Origin: an uncultured beta proteobacterium | GTDB taxonomy: Bacteria > Pseudomonadota > Gammaproteobacteria > Burkholderiales > SG8-41 | NCBI GenBank assembly: GCA_902825845.1 | Contig: CADECM010000016.1 | Coordinates: 24,178-72,291 of the forward strand | Length of the DNA: 48,114 nucleotides | Direction of reading: 5' to 3' | Part shown: one piece after another, positions 33,315 to 41,873 of the stretch | Numbering within the stretch: the stretch's first letter is position 1 | Layout of the letters: each line of letters starts with the position of its first letter | The notes under the pieces: generated by a model | Databases searched by the model: none | Seen by the model: only the letters and a program-made list of their open reading frames with translations | Told to the model about the DNA's origin: nothing | Translations under genes and position numbers: made by a program

Positions 33315-34914
33315 TGCCGCCCCCCATTGGCAATACCAGATTGAATTCACCGTGCGGCGTATCGGCCGCATAGAGCAAGCCGCCGTGCGCTTCAGCAATG
33401 GTGCGGCAGATGGACAATCCGATCCCCATGCCCGACACCTTGCTGGTGGAAATCGGTTCAAACAGGCGCTGGCGTGCCTGCGGCGACAGGCCCGTGCCGG
33501 TATCCGCGACGCGGAACACGATGCGGCCGCCGCGCATTATATGGGTTGTAACCGTCACTGCTTTCTCTCCGGATGGAAGCTCTGCCACGGCTTCGACGGC
33601 ATTAGCAATCAAATTGCGCAGCACCAGTCCAATCTGCACCGGGTCTCCCAATATCGTGCGTTCGCCGTCCTTGCTGTCCAACGCGAAACGTACGCCGCTC
33701 GCTTCGCCGAGCGCTTTGCCAATGTCGTCTGCGCGCTTCAACAGTATACCGACTTTGACCGGTTCGAGATGTATGGATCCCCTTCTGAACAGATCGCGCA
33801 GCCGTCGCACGACTTCAGCGGCGCGCTTGGATTCCACCAGCATTTTGTCTACGGTAGTCTCCAACTGCGAAAACGAAAGACCATCCTTGCCTTGCCGCAG
33901 CATGATCTGGCAGGCATTGCCATAGTTGTGCATCGCAGCAAGCGGCTGGTTGATTTCATGCGCGATGGCACCTGCCATTTCACTCGCAGCGGCCAGGCGC
34001 AAGGTACGCTTCAGGTCATCAACGGCGCGCTCGCGCTCGTCGACAATGATCCCCAGCGCAAGACCGGTCAGCGTCAGCGCGGTTACCAGTGCCTGCAATT
34101 GCACAACGGCGATCACTTGCAAGGCGCCTATTTGAGACCCCAGCACGACGCCAAGCTGAACGACGCCGGAAGCGGCGACTGCACCGCTCAATCCGTTGCG
34201 GGAGGCGATCCAGATGAGTGGCAGAAACAGGAGATAGAAGTACTGGTGCGGAGGGTTACCTTTGTGAAATATGAAAAAGATCAACCCCGCCAGGGTAATG
34301 AACTGCAGCGCCGTTTCTGGTTTGGCGAGGGAATGGATCAGTTGCCTGCGCCCCTCGGGACTCGCGGCAACCATGAGCAAGGGCGCCGTGACCAGAACGC
34401 CTACGGTATCGCCCAGCCAGTATCGAAACACCGCATCCGTGAACGAGCCGACGACGAGAAAACCCGAAAACCACAGGATAGTGACGTAGGCAAGACCGAC
34501 AATGGCCGCGCCGCCGGCGGTAACCAGCACAAAATTCCACAGTTGCCGCGTCTCGCGCAAGTGACCGTTGAAATTGAAACGCAATTTGAGCATCGCCACG
34601 ATGCCGGTGCAGCCCGCGGCCAGTACCAACGAGGTGAGTATCGACAGTTGCATCCCGCCTGGCGCATGACGAATCAGCACGTCCCCCAGAAGAATTGCGG
34701 TAAACACCACCGGGGCGTAGCGCAAGCCACCGAGCAGCATCCACACAATACTTAATCCAGGTGGTGGATTCCAGGGCGTAATATTGAAGGGGCCCAGCGG
34801 ATAACTAAAGCTCGCCCAGTCCAGCGCCAGATAGCACACACAAAACAAAATGGCGTCTCTTGCATCTGTTGCCATAGAGCGCCGAGTGCCCATACCGGGA
34901 AAATCCACCAACAT
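33307..34914 (-). CDS. MASE1-domain membrane sensor histidine kinase
   Basis: This 535-residue kinase has an N-terminal MASE1-type membrane domain of about eight helices (residues 20-290, with WNPPPGLSIVWMLLGGLRYAPVVF and FRYWLGDTVGVLVTAPLL). A HisKA domain follows, with phospho-acceptor His319 in AGAIAHEINQPLAAMHNYG, then an ATPase domain (NLIANAVEAV, DTGTGLS, GMGIGLSICRTIAEAHGG). MASE1 domains sense unknown, possibly small organic, signals. The HisKA sequence is of the FixL type, fitting its FixJ-like partner. GGGGG lies before ATG 34914. The divergent small membrane protein at 35089 shares the 174-bp promoter region. Confidence 0.94.
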   Translation of the reverse strand: MLVDFPGMGTRRSMATDARDAILFCVCYLALDWASFSYPLGPFNITPWNPPPGLSIVWMLLGGLRYAPVVFTAILLGDVLIRHAPGGMQLSILTSLVLAAGCTGIVAMLKLRFNFNGHLRETRQLWNFVLVTAGGAAIVGLAYVTILWFSGFLVVGSFTDAVFRYWLGDTVGVLVTAPLLMVAASPEGRRQLIHSLAKPETALQFITLAGLIFFIFHKGNPPHQYFYLLFLPLIWIASRNGLSGAVAASGVVQLGVVLGSQIGALQVIAVVQLQALVTALTLTGLALGIIVDERERAVDDLKRTLRLAAASEMAGAIAHEINQPLAAMHNYGNACQIMLRQGKDGLSFSQLETTVDKMLVESKRAAEVVRRLRDLFRRGSIHLEPVKVGILLKRADDIGKALGEASGVRFALDSKDGERTILGDPVQIGLVLRNLIANAVEAVAELPSGEKAVTVTTHIMRGGRIVFRVADTGTGLSPQARQRLFEPISTSKVSGMGIGLSICRTIAEAHGGLLYAADTPHGEFNLVLPMGGGNE

Positions 34915-35088
34915 TTACGTGCCCCCAGATCAAGCCATCTACTAAAAAGACAAATTCCTTCATACGGACTTGTACGTAAATTTACTCAGTGTCTTTCCGA
35001 ATACCGTCCGTGCGCTCGTCACTCTATTCTCAGCGAATTGTAAAACTTGCGGCTGTCGTCGATTTCATTCGGCGCACAAGAGGACTTG

Positions 35089-35265
35089 ATGAGCGGTATT
35101 TTTGATTTCGATGCGTGGAGCGAGTGGTTCCGCACTTGGGATTCCGCATGGCTGTTCTTGCTGATTATGGCATTGGTGGTTGCCGTTATCCGATTTTGGA
35201 GCAAGAGCCTGTGGCCGGATCAAAGCGACCCGTCCATTGAGGAGAAGCATCGTCCAGAGCCATAG
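35089..35265 (+). CDS. small single-pass membrane protein, hypothetical
   Basis: This 58-residue protein has one hydrophobic helix (AWLFLLIMALVVAVIRFW, about residues 20-37), a tryptophan- and acid-rich N-terminus (FDFDAWSEWFRTWDSAW) and a polar, acidic tail. AAGAGGAC lies before ATG 35089. No family is recognised. It is transcribed away from the MASE1 kinase gene and may be a target of, or accessory to, that two-component system, but this is only positional inference. Confidence 0.6.
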   Translation: MSGIFDFDAWSEWFRTWDSAWLFLLIMALVVAVIRFWSKSLWPDQSDPSIEEKHRPEP

Positions 35266-35362
35266 CCTGCGTGCTGCAACCCGCCGAAGACGATTGCGAC
35301 ATCCGGTCCGCGATTGGTCCGATTACAACGGTGCGCCGGCAAATGCCGGGCTACGCAAGAAA

Positions 35363-35418
35363 CTAGAACTCATTTCATAAATATTCACGTGTGCGCATAT
35401 TTATGAAATGAGTTCTAG
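35363..35418. repeat. perfect 22-bp inverted repeat, 12-bp spacer
   Basis: The arms at 35363-35384 and 35397-35418 are exact reverse complements, beginning CTAGAACTCA and ending TGAGTTCTAG. The arms are AT-rich, the 12-base loop is GC-rich, and no T-run follows. A Rho-independent terminator is therefore unlikely. The two CTAG tetramers at the ends resemble the target duplication of IS5-group elements, so this may be two abutting element ends, a 48-bp core flanked by CTAG. Confidence 0.75.
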
Positions 35419-35607
35419 AAGTATTCGCACTGAAACCCGTCGGCCGCACACGCGCCCAGTAAAGCGAGCGCATGCGGAGCGCGCCAGCGCGCCAGCGCGT
35501 TTACGCAAATGCCTCACGATGCCGGCGTCGGTTTGCAGTGGCGCCGTTACGGCGTGGCCAGACTGGGCTGTCCCGCTCGTCGTCTTTCAATGAAGAAATT
35601 TCAAAAA

Positions 35608-35629
35608 ATACAATAAAATCATATGGTTA
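35608..35629 (-). promoter_or_regulatory. AT-rich box F (degenerate candidate operator)
   Basis: On the minus strand it opens TAACCATATGATTTTA and matches box C at about 15 of 22 positions, but the second half-site is lost. It lies 13 bp after the stop of the TctC gene at 35642 and points at no gene. It is the weakest of the six boxes. Confidence 0.25.
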
Positions 35630-35641
35630 TAGTATATCCGT

Positions 35642-36625
35642 CTAGTTCGGCTTAATGCCGGAAACGCGAATGGCGTCGCCGAACAACTTCCAGTCGCGCT
35701 TGATCACGGCGGCAAATTCGGCGGCAGTTGTCGCCATTGGTTCGGCGCCGATTTTAACCATGGCCGCGTTGGTTGCCGGATCGGCCATCGATTTCACAAC
35801 CGCATCGTAGAGCTTGTTGCGAATGGCCGCAGGCGTCTTGGCGGGAACGACGATGCCGCCCCAGCCGTTCGAGATGAATCCCGGAACACCTGATTCGATG
35901 ACGGTAGGAATATTGGGCAGTTGCGCCGATCGCTTTTCACCACCCATCGCCAACGCGCGCAATCTGCCGGCATTGAGGTGGCCGACCACGGATGGCGCAG
36001 GCACTAGGGTGACGTTCGACTCGCCGCCGACAACGGCACTGAGCGACGCGCCGGCTCCCTTGTACGGCACATGCAGCGCCTTGATATTCGCCATGTGCGT
36101 GAACAACACGCCGGCAAGGTGGCTCTGAAACCCCGATCCGGCATTTGCCCAGTTGAGCTTGCCGGGATTGGCCTTTGCATACGCCAGCAGATCCTTGACA
36201 CTGCGAAAAGGCGTTTTCGGATTCACCGCCAAAATATTCTGAGTCACGGCAAACATCGAAATCGGTGCGAAATCATGGAACGGATCGTAGTTGACCAACG
36301 ATTTGTAGAGCTGCGGTCCGATCACCTGCGACGCCGTGGCCGCGCCGAAAATGGTGTAGCCGTCCGGTTCGGCATGCGCGACAATGCCGCCGCCGATGGT
36401 GCCGCCCGCGCCGGTACGATTGTCCACCACCAATTGCTGTCCCAGAAATTCACTCATCCTGGTGGAGACAACGCGGCCCATGGCGTCTATGGACGAGCCC
36501 GGCGTTTGCGCGATCACCAGCCGCACCGGACGTGCCGGGTAGTCCGTCGCGGCGGCACAGGCGGTGCCCCACACGCCACCGAACATCGCAGCACCCCACA
36601 CAACACCAATCGAGACAATCTTCAT
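35642..36625 (-). CDS. TctC/Bug-family periplasmic binding protein 3
   Basis: This 327-residue secreted protein has a signal peptide ending near GTACAAA and the opening DYPARPVRLVIAQTPGSSIDAMGRVV, where the usual VPFPPGG is replaced by IAQTPGS. That loop normally contacts the ligand carboxylate, so specificity may be changed. VVDNRTGAGGTIGGGIVA, EPDGYTIFG, HVPYKGAGASLSAVVGGE and RDWKLFGDAIR follow. GGAGGAC precedes the ATG. The gene is monocistronic and divergent, across 766 bp with a MITE, from the next TctC gene. Confidence 0.92.
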   Translation of the reverse strand: MKIVSIGVVWGAAMFGGVWGTACAAATDYPARPVRLVIAQTPGSSIDAMGRVVSTRMSEFLGQQLVVDNRTGAGGTIGGGIVAHAEPDGYTIFGAATASQVIGPQLYKSLVNYDPFHDFAPISMFAVTQNILAVNPKTPFRSVKDLLAYAKANPGKLNWANAGSGFQSHLAGVLFTHMANIKALHVPYKGAGASLSAVVGGESNVTLVPAPSVVGHLNAGRLRALAMGGEKRSAQLPNIPTVIESGVPGFISNGWGGIVVPAKTPAAIRNKLYDAVVKSMADPATNAAMVKIGAEPMATTAAEFAAVIKRDWKLFGDAIRVSGIKPN

Positions 36626-37391
36626 GTCGTCCTCCGTTGTTTGTTCGGTAACGCAGACACCTTATTCCCGCTTTACTTTGGCGGCCTTCACCGGTTCGCC
36701 CCAGCGCACTTGCCCGAACAAAATAAGCGGGGCGTGGGCAATTGTAGCGACTTTTGAATCGCGGCATAGATGTGGTCGACAACCGGCACCGGCGCGATTG
36801 CGGCCGCGAACCATACATGCCAACTCCTCTCCTGGTAAAAGCGCGTAAAACCGGATTCAGATAGGTGCACACATCTGCTGTCACACGCGCCTCCGCGCTA
36901 GCCGTTGTCCGCTATCCGTGGCTGGCATGGCTGGTTTGCGGTATCGATACTCGCACTGCGACAATCCAGTGCGCCGTGACATTCCGCTCGTCAAACATCG
37001 TTTACATTGAATGCCACTCGCCGATCCTTGTCGCTTGGTGTAATTGGCTAGGGTCCTGAGTCAGAAATTCGTAGAACAATATTAGGGCAGAAAGATGGAC
37101 TCTCCGAATTCTTCTGCCTGTTTGACGAAACGCAAAGCGCGACGAGGCAGGGTTGGGCACCCGGTGAGGAGCGCGACAAAGTATCGGCAAACGGGCAAAA
37201 GAATTCAGCTACGAATTTCTGACTCAGGACACTAGGTGAACATCCGTACTGATTTCGCCTCCGCCTAAGCCACATACTTCAGCCCGGGAAACCGGCTGCG
37301 AATGTAGAGCATGCCGCTCGACAGTTCCGGGTATCATCGCCGCTATTTTCGTATCACACTTTCATTTATCAGGCAGCGGAGGATTGGTCGT
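36626..37391. other. 766-bp divergent intergenic stretch containing a MITE
   Basis: This lies between two divergent TctC genes. Besides the MITE at 37052-37231 I see no gene. The part from 36626 to 37047 has scattered short frames without protein character. GGAGG at about 37378 is the ribosome binding site of the next gene. Confidence 0.5.
37052..37231. mobile_element. MITE-like element, about 180 bp, flanked by CTAG
   Basis: Perfect 22-bp terminal inverted repeats lie at 37053-37074 and 37209-37230, starting GTCCTGAGTCAG. They are flanked on both sides by CTAG (37048-37051 and 37232-37235), the form of target duplication made by IS5-group transposases; a TA duplication of the IS630/mariner type is also possible. 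A second, inner inverted repeat (37106-37124 with 37188-37206, 17 of 19 paired) makes the element able to fold back. It encodes no protein and would depend on a transposase elsewhere. Confidence 0.75.
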
Positions 37392-38357
37392 ATGAAAAGC
37401 AAATGGGCTGCCGCGGCACTGTTTCTGGCTGGCACCGCGACACAGTGTGCCCTGGCGCAGGATTATCCGAACCGCGCGATTCGGCTGGTGGTACCGTCAT
37501 CGCCCGGCGGCGGTACCGACATCACCGCCCGTATCCTTGCACAGAAACTCGGCGAACTGATGCGCCAGCAAGTGGTGGTGGACAACCGGCCCGGCGCCGG
37601 CTCAATGATCGGCAACGAGCTTGTTGCCCGCAGCGCGCCGGACGGCTATACGCTGCTGATGGGCATATCGACGCTGACCATTATTCCAAGTATTTTCAAG
37701 CGTCCGACTTACGATGTCTTCAAGGATCTGCAGCCGATATCGCAGGCCGTGTCACTGCCGAATGTGCTTGTGGTCCATCCGGCAGTGCCGGCAAAAAGCG
37801 TCACACAGCTGATTGATCTTGCGCGGGCACGTCCGGGTGGGTTGGTGTGCGGGTCGGCCGGTCCCGGTTCCAATCCGCACCTGTCCGCCGAACTCTTCAA
37901 AAGCATGGCGAAGATCAATTGGGTGCACGTGCCGTTCAAGGGCTCCGGACCCAGTATGGTCAGCCTGTTGACGGGCGAAATCGATCTGATTTTTCCCAGC
38001 CTCACCTCCGCAATCGTGCACATCCGCTCAGGCCGGATGCGCCCGTTGGGCGTGACTACCGATTACCGTGCGAAAGTGCTGCCGGATGTCCCGACGATGT
38101 CCCAGGCCGGCCTGAAGGGATACCAGTCCGATCAGTGGTTCGGCGTGCTCGCGCCGGCCGGAACGCCCGCGCCAATCGTCGAGTATCTGCACAAGACAAT
38201 CGTTCGCGCGCTGCGCAGTCCGGACATCACTGAACGGCTGGCCAGCGAAGGGTCTGCAGTCATTGCGAGCAGCCCGGCTGAATTTTCCGGCTACATCAAG
38301 TCCCAGGCACAGAAGTGGACAACCGTCGTCAGGGAAGCGGGCATCAAACCACGCTGA
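37392..38357 (+). CDS. TctC/Bug-family periplasmic binding protein 4
   Basis: This 321-residue secreted protein has the signal peptide MKSKWAAAALFLAGTATQCALA and continues DYPNRAIRLVVPSSPGGGTDITARIL. VVDNRPGAGSMIGNELVA, PDGYTLLMG, HVPFKGSGPSMVSLLTGE and the final WTTVVREAGIKP fit the family. GGAGG lies ten bases before ATG 37392. It is the first of four binding-protein genes in a row on the plus strand (gaps 175, 45 and 98 bp), with no membrane component between them. Confidence 0.93.
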   Translation: MKSKWAAAALFLAGTATQCALAQDYPNRAIRLVVPSSPGGGTDITARILAQKLGELMRQQVVVDNRPGAGSMIGNELVARSAPDGYTLLMGISTLTIIPSIFKRPTYDVFKDLQPISQAVSLPNVLVVHPAVPAKSVTQLIDLARARPGGLVCGSAGPGSNPHLSAELFKSMAKINWVHVPFKGSGPSMVSLLTGEIDLIFPSLTSAIVHIRSGRMRPLGVTTDYRAKVLPDVPTMSQAGLKGYQSDQWFGVLAPAGTPAPIVEYLHKTIVRALRSPDITERLASEGSAVIASSPAEFSGYIKSQAQKWTTVVREAGIKPR

Positions 38358-38532
38358 TCACCAGGTGCAAGCCGGTTGAATAGACTGTGGGCGCCAAATG
38401 ATCGTACCTCGCGGGCGATACACTGCGCGCTGATATGTTGGCCCGTGGCAACGCCCGGCAGCAGGCCATGTAGAATTGCGCCTGGCCGGTTGCACGGTCG
38501 CCGGCCCTGAAATAATCTGAAATGGAGATTCC

Positions 38533-39504
38533 ATGCAACATTCCGCACTGAACAAATGGGTCAACGTCGTTGTCGGGTGTCTGGTCACAACAGGGGCGGC
38601 AATTGCGCAAACCTATCCCACCAAACCCGTGCGCGTCATTCTTCCGTTTTCCGCCGGCGGCGCCACGGATGTGGTCGTACGAATCGTTGTCAACAAATTG
38701 CCTGAGGTTCTGGGTCAGCAGGTTCTGATCGACAACCGCACTGGCGCCGGCGGCCTGATCGGGACGGAACTCGCCGCAACCGCCGCCGCGGACGGCTATA
38801 CCTTGCTGGCCACGGGGACACCGCATGTCATCGTGCCGCACTTGTACAAGAAGGTAAAGTTCGATCCGCTGGCTGACTTTGCCCCCATCATGCAGGTCGG
38901 CAGCCAACCCTACGGATTGACCGTGCACCCGTCGTTGAACGTGAAGTCTGTCAAGGAACTGATCGCACTGGCACGCAAGCATCCGGGAAAAATCAATTAC
39001 GCCTCGTCGGGAAATGGAGGCGGACAACACATGTTTCAGGCCATGTTCGTGTCCATGGCCAAAATCGACATGTTGCACATCCCTTACAAAGGCAGCGGCC
39101 CGGTGCGCGCCGACTTGCTGGCCGGCCAGATCGAGGTCGGTTGTCTGGGCATTTCAAGCATCATCAACAATCACAAAGCCGGCCAACTGCGCATTATTGC
39201 GGTAACCAGTGCCCAACGTTCGCCCGAGCTGCCGGATATTCCCAGCATCGGCGAGACCGTGCCCGGCTACGACGCGCAACTGTGGACCGCGCTGCTCGCG
39301 CCGCGCGGCACGCCCGAAGCCGCCATCGCCCGCATCCACCGCGAGGTCACCCAGCTGTTGCAACGGGCAGACGTCAAGACCGCGATCAACCGTGTGGGCA
39401 CCTATGTTGTAGCCACAGACCCCAAGACCTTTGGCGAGTACCTGAAAGTCGAATATGCCAAGTGGGGCAAGGTTGCGCAGGACGTGAAGCTCAAGATCAA
39501 CTGA
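38533..39504 (+). CDS. TctC/Bug-family periplasmic binding protein 5
   Basis: This 323-residue secreted protein starts MQHSALNKWVNVVVGCLVTTGAAIAQ and continues TYPTKPVRVILPFSAGGATDVVVRIV. LIDNRTGAGGLIGTELAA, ADGYTLLATG, HIPYKGSGPVRADLLAGQIE and KWGKVAQDVKLKI are the other landmarks. The ATG has a TGGAG site. It is second in the four-gene run, and lies 45 bp before the divergent member at 39550, so those two are most likely cotranscribed. Confidence 0.93.
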   Translation: MQHSALNKWVNVVVGCLVTTGAAIAQTYPTKPVRVILPFSAGGATDVVVRIVVNKLPEVLGQQVLIDNRTGAGGLIGTELAATAAADGYTLLATGTPHVIVPHLYKKVKFDPLADFAPIMQVGSQPYGLTVHPSLNVKSVKELIALARKHPGKINYASSGNGGGQHMFQAMFVSMAKIDMLHIPYKGSGPVRADLLAGQIEVGCLGISSIINNHKAGQLRIIAVTSAQRSPELPDIPSIGETVPGYDAQLWTALLAPRGTPEAAIARIHREVTQLLQRADVKTAINRVGTYVVATDPKTFGEYLKVEYAKWGKVAQDVKLKIN

Positions 39505-39549
39505 TTTTTCGATCAGCCGACACAATCATCGCTGGCAAGGAAATAGAAG

Positions 39550-40563
39550 ATGACATGGCCATACACCGATAGCCGCCTTTCGCGTCCGCAACGCCGGCGC
39601 CCCGCCTGGTTGTTGTCGGCGACCAGTCTGCTGGCGGCTGTGGCCGCATCCGCCGCCGCCCAGGATTGGAAACCGAGCGAACCCGTTGAACTCATCGCAA
39701 CCAACGCGCCCGGCGGCGGCTCGGACCGCATCCTGCGCATCTTCGTCAAAATCCTTGCCAAGCACATACCCACGGCGGCCAGCGTGGTCAACAAACCGGG
39801 CGGCGGCGGCGCCATCGCCTATGCTTATGTGAATCAACACCCCGGCAACGGGCACTATCTTGTTCTCGCATCACGCTCACTGCTTACCAACAATATTGCC
39901 GGGCACGGCCCCAGCTACACCACGCTCACGCCCGTGGTTCACCTGTTCAAGGAATACATCTCGGTAACCGTAAAACCCAATTCGCCGATCAAGAGCGGCA
40001 AACAGCTTGTCGACTTCATGAAACGCGATCCCACCGTGATCAGCTACGGTATTGCCACTAGCATCGGCGGCCCCAACCATCAGGGCGCTGCCGTGGCGCT
40101 GAAAGCCGCGGGCATCGATCTGAAGAAAATGAAGAACGTCATATTCCCCTCCGGCGGTGCCGCCACCACGGCACTGCTGGGCGGGCATATCGACGTGGTG
40201 CCGATATCTGCCGCGTTTGGTGCATCGCTGCTGCGCAACAAGCAAGTGCGCATGATCGCGCACACCGCACCACAACGGTTGCCAGGCGTTCTCGCCGACG
40301 TGCCGACGTGGAAAGAACAGGGATTCAACGTAGACGTGTCGAGCTATCGTGTCTTAGTCGGCCCGAAGAATATGTCACGCACGCAAATTGCCTACTGGGA
40401 AAACACCGTCCAGCGCGCCACCGGGGACGCCGCGTGGAAAAAGGAACTGGCGGAAAATTACTGGCAGCACAAGATCATGGGGAGCACGGAATCGATCGCG
40501 TTCCTCGCGCAGGACAATCAGGAGCAGCGGGAGTTCTTGCGTGACGTCGGGTTGGTGAAGTAA
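39550..40563 (+). CDS. divergent TctC/Bug-family periplasmic binding protein 6
   Basis: This 337-residue protein is the most divergent binding protein here. After an arginine-rich N-region and hydrophobic core (RPAWLLSATSLLAAVAASAAA) the first strand reads PVELIATNAPGGGSDRILRIF, in place of IRLIVPFPPGGxxDxxAR. VVNKPGGGGAIAYAYVNQHPGNGHYLVLAS replaces the usual DNRPGAG/ADGYTLL segments. The downstream half keeps FPSGGAATTALLGGHIDVVP. It resembles a subgroup often encoded with its own TctBA; here none is adjacent. The ligand is probably different from those of its neighbours. Confidence 0.88.
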   Translation: MTWPYTDSRLSRPQRRRPAWLLSATSLLAAVAASAAAQDWKPSEPVELIATNAPGGGSDRILRIFVKILAKHIPTAASVVNKPGGGGAIAYAYVNQHPGNGHYLVLASRSLLTNNIAGHGPSYTTLTPVVHLFKEYISVTVKPNSPIKSGKQLVDFMKRDPTVISYGIATSIGGPNHQGAAVALKAAGIDLKKMKNVIFPSGGAATTALLGGHIDVVPISAAFGASLLRNKQVRMIAHTAPQRLPGVLADVPTWKEQGFNVDVSSYRVLVGPKNMSRTQIAYWENTVQRATGDAAWKKELAENYWQHKIMGSTESIAFLAQDNQEQREFLRDVGLVK

Positions 40564-40661
40564 GTCTGCACGCCAATCGCGGATGCGCGCCCGCACCGGG
40601 CAGCACTGCGCGCCATCCTGTCCGAAATACAAATAAACAAGCATTGCCGGAGGAGAAAACC

Positions 40662-41663
40662 ATGAAACCGCCATTTCGATGGGGCCGTGTGCTGCGGATC
40701 GTTGCGGCACCCTGCGCCGCCCCATTGCTGCTCGCTACCGCAACACCGTCGGCGGCGGCACAGTTTCCCGCCAAGTCCGTGCGGTTGATCGTGCCTTTCG
40801 CGCCGGGGGGTGGCGCCGACCTGAATGCGCGACGGCTCGCCGAGCAGCTGCATCTATTTTGGAAGCAGCCCATAGTCGTGCAAAACCAGGGCGGCGCAGG
40901 TGGAAACTTGGCGTCAGCGGCAACCGTCGCCAGTGAAGCGGATGGTTACACCTTGCTGTTTGCGTCATTGGCGAGCATTGCAAACAACCCGACGCTGTAT
41001 CAGGGCGCACTGTCTTTCGATCCGGACAAGGATCTGGCGGCAGTTGTGCTGGTGGGTGAAGTGCCTCTGGTGCTCATAGTGGGCGCGTCCTCCCCGGCAA
41101 CCAACGTGGCATCGTTGATTGCTCTGGCCAAACAACGCCCCAAATCCATGCATTTTGGATCCGGCGGTGTCGGTACCTCCATGCATCTGGCCGGAGAGTT
41201 GTTCAAGGCAGCCGCGGGCATCGACATTGTGCACGTGCCGTTCAAGGGGGCCGGTCCTGTGGCCGCTGCAATCATGGGCGGAGAAATTCAAATGATATTC
41301 CAGAATGCGGGATTGGCGGAAAGCCAGTCCAAGACTGGCCGTCTGAAGGCATTAGCCGTGGCCGGCAGGAAACGCCTAAGCATCATGCCCGAGTTGCCTA
41401 CATTTGCCGAAAGCGGCATGCCCGATTTCCGCGCCGCGATTACCTACGGCATGTATGTGCAGGGCGCCACGCCTTCGCCGATCATCAGCCGCCTCAATCG
41501 GGATCTCAATGCCGTTCTGAATGATCCAAAGTACAAGGCGCAAATGGCAAGATTGGGGGTGGACGTGCTGGGGGGAACGACTCGCGAACTCGTCGAGTAC
41601 GTCGCGGCGGAACGAAAAAAATGGGTGCCCATTATTCGCAAGCTCGGCATCAAAAGCAATTGA
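40662..41663 (+). CDS. TctC/Bug-family periplasmic binding protein 7
   Basis: This 333-residue secreted protein starts at ATG 40662, with a GGAGGAG site, and has a long signal peptide ending near PSAAAQ. FPAKSVRLIVPFAPGGGADLNARRLAEQL, VVQNQGGAGGNLASA, ADGYTLLFAS, HVPFKGAGPVAAAIMGGEIQ and KKWVPIIRKLGIK follow. VQNQ in place of VDNR at the second loop is a small deviation. It closes the four-gene run and converges on the next binding-protein gene across 210 bp, in which I see no clear terminator. Confidence 0.93.
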   Translation: MKPPFRWGRVLRIVAAPCAAPLLLATATPSAAAQFPAKSVRLIVPFAPGGGADLNARRLAEQLHLFWKQPIVVQNQGGAGGNLASAATVASEADGYTLLFASLASIANNPTLYQGALSFDPDKDLAAVVLVGEVPLVLIVGASSPATNVASLIALAKQRPKSMHFGSGGVGTSMHLAGELFKAAAGIDIVHVPFKGAGPVAAAIMGGEIQMIFQNAGLAESQSKTGRLKALAVAGRKRLSIMPELPTFAESGMPDFRAAITYGMYVQGATPSPIISRLNRDLNAVLNDPKYKAQMARLGVDVLGGTTRELVEYVAAERKKWVPIIRKLGIKSN

Positions 41664-41873
41664 CGGCAACTGCGCTGTTCTCCAGAGGCTTATCCCACGA
41701 GCCAAGGATAGTCGGAACGGTACATGGCGTATTGGCACCGCAGCCGCATCATGGCGTGAGATCGCGGAATGCGCCTGCGTGCCCTATTGCGTGGCATGGC
41801 GACAGCCAATGAGCCGCGACCGGGACAGAGAATCGGACCAGCCTCGTCCCCGGTCGATCTGCCCCGCGGCGCA

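Larger units (their letters stand above)
35266..35641. other. 376-bp intergenic stretch with a perfect inverted repeat
   Basis: This lies between the small membrane protein gene and the stop of a minus-strand TctC gene. It holds the hairpin at 35363-35418 and AT-rich box F; no gene is seen. The sequence between the two is GC-rich and not protein-like in any frame. Confidence 0.5.
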
